Source: an uncultured Victivallales bacterium
GTDB lineage: Bacteria > Verrucomicrobiota > Lentisphaeria > Victivallales > UBA1829
Assembly (NCBI GenBank): GCA_934644965.1
Contig: CAKUDG010000018.1
Coordinates: 5,470-69,469 of the forward strand
Length of the DNA stretch: 64,000 nucleotides
Direction of reading: 5' to 3'
The notes below the pieces were generated by a model, which ran no database searches, was not told where the DNA came from, and saw nothing but the letters and a program-made list of their open reading frames with translations. The translations under genes and the position numbers were made by a program. This document shows positions 17,852-26,474 of this stretch, piece after piece (position 1 is the first letter of the stretch; the number at the start of each line of letters is the position of its first letter).

Positions 17852-17909
17852 CCGGGAAAAGCCCGGAGCCGGATTCCGGTTCGCCTATTTGCAGAAGAGG
17901 GCAGTTTAT

Positions 17910-18650
17910 ATGCAGGACGATCTTTCCGATACAGCCTTGGTGATTGCCGCCGGCGGCTCTTCAACCCGCTTCGGAGGAGATAACAAACTCCTTGTCCACT
18001 TGAACGGGATTCCGCTGTTTGCGCACTCCATTCTCCGTGCGGCGCCGCTTCTTCCGGAGGAGGGGGGGCGGATTGTGATGGCGGTGCCCCCGGGGCAGGA
18101 GGAACGGTTTTTTGAACTTGCGGAGGAATTTCTTCCTGGGATCCGGATTGAATTTGTCAAAGGCGGGGAGAATCGTCTGGAATCGGTGCTGCATGCGCTG
18201 GAGCATCTGGATTCTTCGCGGATCCGGATTGCGGCGGTGCACGATGCGGCGCGTCCGATGTTGAATCCGGATCTTCTGCGGAAGACTGTGGAGGAAGCGC
18301 GCAGGCACGGTGGAGCGCTTGTCTGCCGGAAGATTTGCGATACGGTGAAATGGGTGAATGGAGCCTCCGGTGTGATTGAGAGGACGGTCCCGCGGGACTG
18401 TCTCTGGGGGGCCGAGACTCCGCAGTGTTTTGAGCTGTCTCTCCTGCTTCCCGCCTGCCGGAAGGCACTGGCGGCGGGATTTGAGGCGACGGACGAAGCG
18501 TCTGTCATGGAGCATTTCAGCGATGTCCGCCCAGTTGTCGTGGAAAACCGGGATCCGAATCCGAAAATCACGTACCGGGAGGATCTGACTGCAACATCGG
18601 TTCTTCTTCCACTTTTCCCTGCGCAGGAGTCGTCGTGCGGGATGGAGTGA
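17910..18650 (+). CDS. ispD: 2-C-methyl-D-erythritol 4-phosphate cytidylyltransferase
   Basis: 246 residues from the ATG at 17910, with AGAGG 9 bases upstream; a longer in-frame start at 17793 lies in the exonuclease gene. The CTP loop is VIAAGGSSTRFGGDNKLL, VHDAARPM holds the Asp/Arg pair, and AAETPQ-like GAETPQCFEL and ATDEASVMEH are family segments. It makes CDP-methylerythritol in the MEP isoprenoid route. Same strand and close to the exonuclease gene, so probably co-transcribed. It faces the lpxH-like gene. Confidence 0.93.
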   Translation: MQDDLSDTALVIAAGGSSTRFGGDNKLLVHLNGIPLFAHSILRAAPLLPEEGGRIVMAVPPGQEERFFELAEEFLPGIRIEFVKGGENRLESVLHALEHLDSSRIRIAAVHDAARPMLNPDLLRKTVEEARRHGGALVCRKICDTVKWVNGASGVIERTVPRDCLWGAETPQCFELSLLLPACRKALAAGFEATDEASVMEHFSDVRPVVVENRDPNPKITYREDLTATSVLLPLFPAQESSCGME

Positions 18651-18795
18651 GGAAAGATGGGGGAGGGGAACTGTTTCATTTTGCGCGGACAATGCGTCAA
18701 AGGGAAGGCGGTCCCCTTCTGCATCGTTCTCAGCCGTTCTTCATCTTCCCCATTTCCTGAGCCTTCGCTTTTTCCTGTGGAAGTGGGTCCCTTTT

Positions 18796-19557
18796 TCAGG
18801 AATGAAGGGAAGAAATGAGCGTTTCCGCATTTCCGATTTCGACGATGGCTCCTTCCTCTTTTCCGGGGCAATGGATCACGGCGATTTCCCCCTGATCCTG
18901 GAAGGCCGGGACGACATGCAGAGTACATCCGTCCGTCTCCCTGCGAATGGACCTGTGAAAATGACCGAGGACAAGCAGTCTTTCCTTTTTCTGCTCCGCC
19001 ATTTCGAGTAGACGGCGTTCGACAGCGTTTTCCGGGAAGAATTTTTTATGTTTCCGGTTGCTGTTTTTCAGGGAACGGCGGATTTTATCCGCTGCAGCGG
19101 GTCCGAAAAAGGGTCCGGAAAGAGCCGCGAGGAACCGCGTGAAGGGATTTCTCAGCAGAATGCGGAGCAGGCGGTAGGAATAATCCGCCCGGTTGATTCG
19201 GTCTCCATGCTCGAAGCGGATTCCTCCGAGGGTGATTCCGCGGGATGAGACTTGTGTGAAAGCATTGTGACGGGCCTGTGTCACATAGAATTCGTGGTTG
19301 CCTTCCAGGAAGAGGACGGGGCGCTTGAGTCGGGCGTTTTTGCACCAGGAGAGGAAACTCGCGTGGAGGGGATCCTCATAGGATCTCTGTGCGACCCATA
19401 ATTCAAAGATGTCGCCGAGGAAGACGACAGCGCACTCTTCCGGCAGGGAATCGATCTGTTTCAGGAGCCGGAAGAAATCATCTGTCCGTTTCTCCTCCCC
19501 GCCGCAGAGGTGAGCGTCTGCGATGACAAGAAAAGTGAAAGGGTTTGTATCATTCAT
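18796..19557 (-). CDS. lpxH: Calcineurin-like phosphoesterase, probable UDP-2,3-diacylglucosamine hydrolase
   Basis: 253 residues. All five metallophosphoesterase blocks are present in order: DAHLCG, LGDIFELW, GNHEFY, FEHGD and GHFHR. The length and the FELW segment match LpxH, which cleaves UDP-diacylglucosamine to lipid X in lipid A synthesis. The related LpxG or a generic phosphoesterase is possible, so the symbol is probable rather than certain. The ATG is only 6 bases from a TATAGT box, so the message may be leaderless. The gene converges on ispD with 145 bases between stop codons. Confidence 0.75.
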   Translation of the reverse strand: MNDTNPFTFLVIADAHLCGGEEKRTDDFFRLLKQIDSLPEECAVVFLGDIFELWVAQRSYEDPLHASFLSWCKNARLKRPVLFLEGNHEFYVTQARHNAFTQVSSRGITLGGIRFEHGDRINRADYSYRLLRILLRNPFTRFLAALSGPFFGPAAADKIRRSLKNSNRKHKKFFPENAVERRLLEMAEQKKERLLVLGHFHRSIRRETDGCTLHVVPAFQDQGEIAVIHCPGKEEGAIVEIGNAETLISSLHS

Positions 19558-19563
19558 GGAGGT

Positions 19564-19580
19564 ACTATATCATGCGGCTG
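19564..19580 (-). promoter_or_regulatory. Extended -10 promoter immediately before the lpxH-like gene
   Basis: On the minus strand TATAGT (19569-19564) with TG one base upstream; 6 bases separate it from the ATG at 19557. No -35 or ribosome site is visible. Confidence 0.5.
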
Positions 19581-19612
19581 GGGTTTTTTCCTCTTTTTCC
19601 GCATCTTTTCGT

Positions 19613-19640
19613 TTGAAAAAAAGTGTTTTTATGTCATATT
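19613..19640 (+). promoter_or_regulatory. Promoter of tRNA-Thr
   Basis: TTGAAA at 19613-19618, 16-base spacer, CATATT at 19635-19640, 20 bases before the tRNA. Confidence 0.6.
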
Positions 19641-19660
19641 ACGTGACATCTCATCATGAT

Positions 19661-19735
19661 GCCAGTTTAGCTCAGTGGTAGAGCAGCTGTTTTGTAAACA
19701 GCCGGTCGTTGGTTCGAATCCGACAACTGGCTCCA
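19661..19735 (+). tRNA. tRNA-Thr (anticodon TGT)
   Basis: Full cloverleaf: acceptor arms GCCAGTT/AACTGGC, D-arm with AGCTCAGTGGTAGAGC, anticodon stem GCTGT/ACAGC enclosing TTTGTAA (anticodon TGT), T-loop GGTTCGAATCC. The CCA end is encoded. It reads ACA and other Thr codons. Confidence 0.95.
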
Positions 19736-20077
19736 CTTTTTCCTCTGTACAGCACTTTCTTTTTTTGCCTTAGAATACAAACAGAATAAAATCTTGGATT
19801 TCAAAATTTCTCCATTATCAACCACTCTCATCTATACTTTGAAACTGCTTGTGTAAGAGAACTCCTGCACTGCATTTGAACTAAAAATGAACATTTTTCC
19901 CCTTGTCGCTGAGTATTTCTCAAAAGAGAGATTTACTCCGCGAAGAATGCAGAGGATAATTTTATCTTGATTTTGAGATCTGATTGAACACTTGAAAAAA
20001 AAGTTATATCATTTGTATTTTGTGATATGAGAGGGTATTGTAGAAAATGAACCGTCATTGAACTGGGGGACGATCAA
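19736..20077. other. AT-rich stretch between tRNA-Thr and the nuclease gene
   Basis: About 340 bases with no gene. Base composition drops abruptly to AT-rich after the tRNA. A possible promoter is TTGAAA (19992-19997), 18 bases, TATTTT (20016-20021). No duplicated tRNA 3' end was seen. Confidence 0.5.
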
Positions 20078-21169
20078 ATGAAAGATGCAGTTAAAAGTCT
20101 TGCCGAGCGCATTGAACGCACGATGGAACGTATAGAAACCGAGGAAGCAACGAAAAACGCATATGTTATGCCCTTCCTTCAGCTCCTGGGATATGATGTT
20201 TTTAACCCGCTTGAAGTGGTGCCGGAATACACTGCTGATTTCGGAATCAAGAAAGGGGAAAAGGTCGATTATGCAATTTTTCTGAATAATGAACCTGTTA
20301 TTCTGATCGAGTGCAAAGGGTGTCACAATGAATTGAATATTGATAATGAAAGTCAGCTCTTTCGCTATTTTCATGTGACGAAAGCAAAATTTGGTATTCT
20401 GACAAATGGCATTGTATATAAATTTTTCACTGATCTTGATGAAATAAACAAAATGGATTCGCGGCCATTTCTGGAAATCAACCTTCTTCAGTATGATAAG
20501 ATCAATTATAATGAATTTGCAAAATTCGCGAAGTCAAACTTTAATTCTGAGAATATCAGAAAAACAGCGGATATACTAAAATGTTCTCATGCGATTCGTT
20601 CTGTCCTTCTTTCTGAATTTGCCAGCCCGTCTGATGATTTTGTTCGAATGGTTTTCAAAAAAATGGATTGTTGTGGCGGATTTTTTACTGAGAGAGTGAA
20701 GGACAAACTTACTCCTCTTGTTAAATCCGCCATCGAAACAATTATTAATGACAAGGTGAAGGCAAATTTAGACATTGCACTGAAAAATACTCAAAAAACA
20801 CAGGAAGAACTTGCCGAACAACAGTCCGAAGGGAAAGAGGATGAGGACGGAGGAATTCTTACAACTCAGGAAGAAATAGACGCTTATAATATTATCAAAG
20901 CCATTGCAACGGAAATCATTGATCCCGCACGTGTGGGAATACGGGATGCAAAGTCTTATTGTGCAATTCTTTTAGATGACAATAATCGCAGGCCCATTTG
21001 TCGTCTTTACTTCAATCATCCAGAACGGAAAATGATTTCAATCTTTGAAACCTCACAGGAAGAGAAAATTCCCTTGGCCGGACTTTCCGAAATTTTCAAG
21101 ATGAAACAGCGTGTCCACAATGCAATCCAACGTTATATCGTGAATTCTGATACAATCACTCAATCTTAA
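20078..21169 (+). CDS. Type I restriction HsdR_N-like nuclease-domain protein
   Basis: 363 residues. Residues about 20-150 follow the N-terminal domain of type I restriction R subunits: FLQLLGYDVFNP, then GEKVDYAIFLN and ILIECKG, giving the D and ExK of a PD-(D/E)xK nuclease, then FRYFHVTKAKFGILTNG. There is no helicase domain, so it is a stand-alone protein; the C-terminal third (about 270-360) resembles the C-terminal region of such orphan proteins and may bind nucleic acid. GGGGGA is 8 bases before the ATG. Codon use is AT-rich, unlike its neighbours, and it lies behind a tRNA, both signs of transfer. A defence role is inference. Confidence 0.7.
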   Translation: MKDAVKSLAERIERTMERIETEEATKNAYVMPFLQLLGYDVFNPLEVVPEYTADFGIKKGEKVDYAIFLNNEPVILIECKGCHNELNIDNESQLFRYFHVTKAKFGILTNGIVYKFFTDLDEINKMDSRPFLEINLLQYDKINYNEFAKFAKSNFNSENIRKTADILKCSHAIRSVLLSEFASPSDDFVRMVFKKMDCCGGFFTERVKDKLTPLVKSAIETIINDKVKANLDIALKNTQKTQEELAEQQSEGKEDEDGGILTTQEEIDAYNIIKAIATEIIDPARVGIRDAKSYCAILLDDNNRRPICRLYFNHPERKMISIFETSQEEKIPLAGLSEIFKMKQRVHNAIQRYIVNSDTITQS

Positions 21170-21607
21170 TCTGTTGTAAGCTGTAGTTCGTATGACGTTT
21201 TGCTCTATGAGAATTGCAAAGTATCGTGGAAAAACTTTCTCTTGCGCTTTTACCTTTACATCTTAGGAAAGCGGAATTTAGGATCGTTTTCTGTCGATGT
21301 ATTCCAGCAAGATGCAAAGACACTATTATTTTTTCAAAGAGCAGTCATATTTCCGAGATGGTTTCATCTGGACAGTTTCTTACTCCTCAAATTTTTTTCC
21401 AGTAGCCTTCCTTTTTGGAGAATAGATCCGTGGTTTCCATACCTTAGGGGAAGACACTGAGGATAAGACAGAAAAAACGGAGAAGGAAAACGCAAGCACA
21501 CGCGTTCTTCCGCTTCTCCGTTCTTCTTTTCTCTTCTCTCTCGTCTCTCGCGCGGGACGGGACGTCTTCCGTTCAGATTGACGTCCCACGGATTGCCGCA
21601 TAGTCCG
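21170..21607. other. Right flank of the AT-rich island
   Basis: About 440 bases without a gene. Composition changes back to GC-rich near 21480. It contains the terminator of the leftward TIM-barrel gene. Confidence 0.5.
21472..21521 (-). terminator. Terminator of the TIM-barrel isomerase gene
   Basis: On the minus strand ACGGAGAAG pairs with CTTCTCCGT across an internal AAC(G)-rich loop and is followed by TTTTTT. It lies about 90 bases past the stop codon. Confidence 0.8.
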
Positions 21608-22483
21608 TCATGGACGGAATTCCTCCTGTCTCCGGACAATTTCATCCACATTTTCCAGAAAAAAGGCGTTGTTCGCCGCATTCCGGAAAAGAATGGAGGC
21701 ATCCGACGTCCTGCCCACCCAGTCCGGAGGACGGACAAATGAGGAGGTCTCAAAAATCAGGACAGTTTCATGATCCAGTGCGCGGATTTCCTTCATAATT
21801 GCACGCCAGTCGAGCACCCCCAGCCCCGGATACCAATGGCATTCATCGACTCCGTCGTAATCCGAAATGTGAAACGCGCGGATCCGCGCCCCCAGACGGG
21901 GAATCAGGGACGGCACCTTCTCCGGCGCTCCGCAGAGATGATTGACATCCAGACAGATCCCCATCACCTTCTCCGGAAATCCCCTGACCGCCTCTTCCAG
22001 TTCCTCCGCACAATGCCCGATGCATGTCCTCGGAAGCAGTTCCAGATTGAGCGATCCCCCAATCCTTTCAAAATACGGCAGCAGATCCTCCAGACTCCGG
22101 CGCAGACTGCGCAGAATGTTCCCCCGTTCCCCATCCTGAAGGGGTTCTCCGCTTCCGTGCAGAGTGTAATTCTTCGCTTCCAGTGCACGGTATTTTTCCA
22201 CAAAGTCAAGAATTTTCCGGACTCCTTCCTTCCGTTTCGCCTCGTCAGGACTGGAAAGAGTCCACTCCTCGAACGGAAAAAACGGAATGTGGAAACTCGC
22301 GATTTCCAGACCGCAGCTCCGGCGGAGACTCAGAAGCAGTTCCAGCTGTCTCCCGATTTCCTCCGAAGTCACATTCCCACGCCCACACAGTTCAATTCGT
22401 TTGATTTTCGCGCTTTCCAGCGCCGGACGCCAGTCCGGACGCAGAACCATCGTATCCGGGATGGAGACTGCATAACAATACAT
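21608..22483 (-). CDS. Xylose isomerase-like TIM-barrel protein (sugar epimerase/isomerase family)
   Basis: 291 residues from the ATG at 22483. In-frame starts at 22588 and 22570 would add up to 35 residues without family character. The barrel shows YTLHGSGEP, LNLELLPRT, GICLDVNHL, AFHISDYDG and LIFETSSF; the Glu, Asp/His, His and Glu at strand ends are the metal ligands of the AP_endonuc_2 family. Members isomerise or epimerise ketoses or act on inositols; the substrate is not evident. It stands alone between the island and the lactate permease, with its own terminator. Confidence 0.75.
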   Translation of the reverse strand: MYCYAVSIPDTMVLRPDWRPALESAKIKRIELCGRGNVTSEEIGRQLELLLSLRRSCGLEIASFHIPFFPFEEWTLSSPDEAKRKEGVRKILDFVEKYRALEAKNYTLHGSGEPLQDGERGNILRSLRRSLEDLLPYFERIGGSLNLELLPRTCIGHCAEELEEAVRGFPEKVMGICLDVNHLCGAPEKVPSLIPRLGARIRAFHISDYDGVDECHWYPGLGVLDWRAIMKEIRALDHETVLIFETSSFVRPPDWVGRTSDASILFRNAANNAFFLENVDEIVRRQEEFRP

Positions 22484-23233
22484 TTTTCTATGGGGTTCCT
22501 TCCGTAAACATGTGTTTTTCCCGTTTCTTCTCCGCTGATACAGGGCTCTGTGCCGGAGCCCGTAAGACATAAGAAAAGAATACATCACCCCCTTTCATCA
22601 TTCAAATCCACACCTCTTTTTTCCCGTCATTTTCTTTGAAAACGGAGGCCCTGAGGATTCTGGCACTCTCTCTTTTCCCGGGAGAGCAGCAGGAGAATCG
22701 GGCTGGAAATGCGCCGTTGGAAAAATACGCTGAATATCGAGGAGGATGATAATACACTGCCCCCCCCACCTGGGAAATGCCGCTCCATACCCGTTCCCCA
22801 TGGGAAGAAATCTGAAAAGAAACAGATCCCCTTTGCAAAGGAAAGAAGGTGACGATATATTCCCCCATTTCCCCCGGTACTGAAATTCCATCCGGGAAAA
22901 CAATCGGGCGGCAGGGGATACTGCGGGTGCATCGCGGAGGAGGGGACGCGTCGTCTGTCGGGGAATCACTGTACCTGGATGACGGAGGAGGTGCAGGGGG
23001 GATCCTCCGGGCGTTCTTGATGGAACAGCCGGACTTTCTCCCCCCCTCTGTTCCCGGTTTTCTCTTTTCCGGCATGGGGGGGCGCTGGCAAACGCCAGGA
23101 GCAGAAGGGAAAAAAGCGGGACTGGGGGCCGGAAAATGAAAATGAGGCCCCGGAAGAGAGAATGTGCTGTGTCTTGGATACGGTGTATTTGTCGAATACG
23201 GTGTGTGGAATTCTGAATTCTGAATGATGGTAT
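22484..23233. other. Intergenic region between divergent isomerase and lactate permease genes
   Basis: About 750 bases. No gene recognised. A promoter at 22833-22861 points at the permease and leaves a leader of about 365 bases. Near the right end ATACGGTGT occurs twice (about 23177 and 23197). Minus-strand open frames here have low-complexity, antisense-like sequences. Confidence 0.5.
22833..22861 (+). promoter_or_regulatory. Putative distal promoter of the lactate permease gene
   Basis: TTGCAA at 22833-22838, 17-base spacer, TATATT at 22856-22861. Confidence 0.5.
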
Positions 23234-24994
23234 GTGGTGGATATGTACGTTTTCCTGGCTCTGCTTCCGATCTTGCTGGCGCTGGTGCTGATGACCCGTT
23301 TCCGGATTTCCCCCGGGAAGGCGCTGCCGCTGTCTCTGGCAATGACAGGCGGATTTGGATATTTTATCTGGAAGATGTCTCTGCTTCAGGTGCTGGGAGC
23401 CGTCCTGCTCGGAGTTCTCAAATCGCTGGACATTATTCTGATTATTTTTTCCGCAGTTCTGCTTCTGAATGTGCTGAAGAAGAGCGGAGCTTTGAAAACG
23501 GTGAGCGGCACCTTCGGGCATTTTTCGCCTGACCGGAGGATTCAGGCGGTCGTGATAGCCTGGATTTTCAGCAATTTCATTGAAGGCGCCGCAGGCTTCG
23601 GCGCGGCTCCGGCTCTGGCGGCTCCGCTCCTGGCGGGACTCGGATTTCCCGCATTTCCGGCGGTCATGCTTTCCCTTGTCTGCAATACCCTTCCCGTGCC
23701 TTTCGGCGCGGTGGGGACTCCTGTCCTGACCGTGTCCTCAACCCTGGCGCCCGAACTGGATAAACTGGGAATGCCGAAGGAAGTTTTCGATCATGAAATG
23801 CTTTCCGCACTGACCAATATTTTCGGATTTTCCGGACTCTTCCTGCCTTTTCTAGCTGTATCTTTCATGATTTTCCTTTCCGGAGACAAACGCCGCTTCC
23901 GTTCCATGCTGGAAATTTTCCCCTTCTGTTTTTTTGCCGGCGCGGTCTATGTCATTCCCTGGAAACTTGCCGCAATGTTTTTCGGGCCGGAACTGCCTTC
24001 GATCCTTGCTTCCGCGGCGGCGCTGCCATTGATTGCGCTTGTGCTGAAATGGGGGATTCTCACTCCCAGACATGTGTGGGAGTTTCCCGAAAACACTGCC
24101 GGATCCGCCTGTCCAGAGGGTGCTGGGGAACTGCTGAGGACGGGGAGAAAAGAAAATTCCATTCCGGATCCGATGGAAAGGAACGCCTCATCCTCCTTCC
24201 CGGCTTCTTCCGCGGCGACGGCGGAAGCGCAGACGCAGTCCGTAGATGGAGAAAAGATGCCGCTCTGGAAAGCCTGGAGTCCTTATGTGCTGATTGCACT
24301 CCTCCTGATGCTGACGCGTCTGCCCATGTTGCCCTTCAAGGAGATTCTCTCGAACTGCTGCATGGTGAGACTGCCGGAGTTTTTCGGCGTGGAACGGACC
24401 TCTTTTCAATGGGCGCTGCTGAATAATCCGGGGATTTTTCCCTTTCTGGCTGTTGCGGTCCCTGCTGCATGGTTTTACGGGATGCGTTTCCGGGAAATGG
24501 CCGGTGTGTTCGCCTCGTCCGGGAAACAGGTCCGTCTGGCATCGACGGCCATTGCCGCCAGTTTCGCCATGGTTCAGATCATGGTCTTTTCCGATGTGAA
24601 TTCCGCACAGATTCCGGGGATGCTCGCTGAAATTGCTCATGCGGCCGCCAATTCCATGGGGGATGCCTACCTTCTCGGAGCTCCCGTCATCGGCGTGCTG
24701 GGGACCTTCTTTTCCGGATCCTGCACCGTGTCCAATCTTCTTTTCTGTTCCATTCAGTTTCATACGGCACACATGCTCCATCTGCCGGAAGCGCTCATCG
24801 TGGCTCTGCAGAATGTCGGCGGAGGGATCGGGAGCATGATCCGGATATCCGGCGTGGTTGCCGCCTGCGCCACAGTCAATCTTTCCGGCGTGGAAGGAAG
24901 ACTCATCCTGCTCAACTGCATTCCCGCTCTGATCCTGATTCTGCTTTCTCTGGCAGGGGCATTCCTTTTCTATTTCATTCCGTTTGCTCTCTGA
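23234..24994 (+). CDS. L-lactate permease family transporter
   Basis: 586 residues from a GTG at 23234; the ATG at 23243 is an equally good start. About 12-14 hydrophobic segments. SNFIEGAAGFGAAPALAAPLLAGLGFPAF, NTLPVPFGAVGTPV and the late MVFSDVNSAQIPGMLAEIAHA segment are hallmarks of the LctP/GlcA family, which imports lactate or glycolate with protons. A charged loop of roughly 60 residues near the middle is Ser/Glu-rich and variable. No lactate dehydrogenase gene is adjacent, so the physiological substrate is inferred from the family only. Confidence 0.88.
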   Translation: MVDMYVFLALLPILLALVLMTRFRISPGKALPLSLAMTGGFGYFIWKMSLLQVLGAVLLGVLKSLDIILIIFSAVLLLNVLKKSGALKTVSGTFGHFSPDRRIQAVVIAWIFSNFIEGAAGFGAAPALAAPLLAGLGFPAFPAVMLSLVCNTLPVPFGAVGTPVLTVSSTLAPELDKLGMPKEVFDHEMLSALTNIFGFSGLFLPFLAVSFMIFLSGDKRRFRSMLEIFPFCFFAGAVYVIPWKLAAMFFGPELPSILASAAALPLIALVLKWGILTPRHVWEFPENTAGSACPEGAGELLRTGRKENSIPDPMERNASSSFPASSAATAEAQTQSVDGEKMPLWKAWSPYVLIALLLMLTRLPMLPFKEILSNCCMVRLPEFFGVERTSFQWALLNNPGIFPFLAVAVPAAWFYGMRFREMAGVFASSGKQVRLASTAIAASFAMVQIMVFSDVNSAQIPGMLAEIAHAAANSMGDAYLLGAPVIGVLGTFFSGSCTVSNLLFCSIQFHTAHMLHLPEALIVALQNVGGGIGSMIRISGVVAACATVNLSGVEGRLILLNCIPALILILLSLAGAFLFYFIPFAL

Positions 24995-25021
24995 GGATTC
25001 TCTGAAAAAAGGACTCGATAA

Positions 25022-25049
25022 TTGAAATTTCAGGAAACACGGTTATAGT
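25022..25049 (+). promoter_or_regulatory. Promoter of dapL
   Basis: TTGAAA at 25022-25027, 16-base spacer, TATAGT at 25044-25049, about 94 bases before the start codon. Confidence 0.65.
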
Positions 25050-25142
25050 AAAAAACGATTTTTTTTTATACAGAAACAATGCCGCATCACGGAGAGCCGG
25101 TCAAAAAAACGGCATCCACGCGCGGGGAGAGACGACAGAACC

Positions 25143-26384
25143 ATGAAAGAAGAAAGTTTTCTGCAGAATAATTTCGCATCCCGCATTGGAGGCAGCCAGT
25201 TCGGGAAAGACACCAGAATTTATAAGTTTGAAAAAATCAAACGCGCGAAACGCGAAGCCGCCGCGCAGCACCCCGGAGTGGAATTGATCGACATGGGCGT
25301 CGGCGAACCGGACGACATGGCCTTTGATTCCGTTGTCTCCACCCTCTGCCGCGAAGCCGCGAACTGGGAAAACCGCATTTATGCCGACAACGGCTGCGCC
25401 GAATTCAAGGAAGCTGCCGCCCGTTATATGAAATCTCTTTACGGTGTGGAACTCGATCCGGCGACGGAAATCGTGCATGCGATTGGAAGCAAGTCCGCAT
25501 TGTCCCTGCTTCCGGCCTGTTTCATCAATCCCGGAGACATCACGGTCATGACCGTGCCGGGGTATCCTGTCATGGGGACGTGGACGACGTATCTGGGTGG
25601 TGAAGTCGTCAATCTGCCGCTCCTGGAGGAAAACGGCTTTCTCCCGGATCTGGAGTCTTTGACCGAGGATCAGAAGAAAAGAGCCAAACTTCTTTATCTG
25701 AATTACCCGAATAATCCCACCGGCGCTTCGGCAACGGCGGAATTCTTTGCTTCCGCTGTGGATTTCGCCAGACGGAACCGGATCCTCATCGTCAGCGATG
25801 CCGCCTATGCACCGCTGAATTTCCAGGGAAACCCCCTGAGTATCCTTTCCATTCCGGGAGCCATGGATGTGGCCGTGGAACTTCACAGCATGTCCAAAGG
25901 TTTCAACATGACGGGATGGCGTCTGAGCTGGGTCTGCGGAAACCCGCTCGCTGTGAAAGCCTTCGCCACGGTCAAGGACAATGCCGACAGCGGGCAGTTC
26001 CTTGCCATTCAGAAAGCCGCCATCGCCGCACTGGACAATCAGGCGGATATCACCCCGATGATCAGTGCGAAATATGAACGCCGTCTCGCAAGCATGGTGA
26101 AAACCTTGAAGTCTCTCGGCTTCAATGCCAAAGTCCCCGGAGGATCCTTCTATCTTTATGTGAAGGCCCCCAAGGCGACCTCCGACGGAGTCGAATTCAA
26201 ATCCGGAGAGGATTTCAGCCAGTGGCTCATCCGAGAGAAACTGATCAGCAGCGTCCCCTGGGATGATGCCGGTCCGTATGTCCGTTTCAGCGCCACCTTT
26301 GTCGCCCGTGGAGGACAGGAGGAGGAAGCCCGCGTTCTGGAAGAATTCTCCCGCCGTCTGTCCGGCGCGAAGTTCGTATTCTGA
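25143..26384 (+). CDS. dapL: LL-diaminopimelate aminotransferase
   Basis: 413 residues, the family length. Class I/II PLP aminotransferase fold; IDMGVGEPDD, YADNGCAEFKEAAA, LYLNYPNNPTGA and the PLP Lys in SMSKGFNMTGWR (about residue 252) are characteristic of the DapL group. It converts tetrahydrodipicolinate directly to LL-diaminopimelate with glutamate, bypassing the succinylase or acetylase steps of lysine and peptidoglycan synthesis. DapL is known from plants, chlamydiae and relatives, which supports a PVC host. Start chosen at the ATG after the dedicated promoter. Confidence 0.93.
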   Translation: MKEESFLQNNFASRIGGSQFGKDTRIYKFEKIKRAKREAAAQHPGVELIDMGVGEPDDMAFDSVVSTLCREAANWENRIYADNGCAEFKEAAARYMKSLYGVELDPATEIVHAIGSKSALSLLPACFINPGDITVMTVPGYPVMGTWTTYLGGEVVNLPLLEENGFLPDLESLTEDQKKRAKLLYLNYPNNPTGASATAEFFASAVDFARRNRILIVSDAAYAPLNFQGNPLSILSIPGAMDVAVELHSMSKGFNMTGWRLSWVCGNPLAVKAFATVKDNADSGQFLAIQKAAIAALDNQADITPMISAKYERRLASMVKTLKSLGFNAKVPGGSFYLYVKAPKATSDGVEFKSGEDFSQWLIREKLISSVPWDDAGPYVRFSATFVARGGQEEEARVLEEFSRRLSGAKFVF

Positions 26385-26474
26385 CCAGTTCGGGAGATTT
26401 CTTCCTCCCTGCCTGTTCCTGATAAGACGACTTTCGATCTTTCGGACTTTGAATGACAGAAGGGCGTTGACACG

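Noticed and set aside
17906..18928. 340-codon antisense frame over ispD
   Set aside because: Ser/Arg-rich shadow, overlapping two well-supported genes.
19661..21607. Attachment-site duplication of the tRNA-Thr 3' end
   Set aside because: I searched by eye for the terminal 20 bases of the tRNA to the right of the nuclease gene and found none.
22598..23521. 307-codon minus-strand frame upstream of the lactate permease
   Set aside because: Overlaps the permease start and is low-complexity (Pro, Ser, Arg); no domain.
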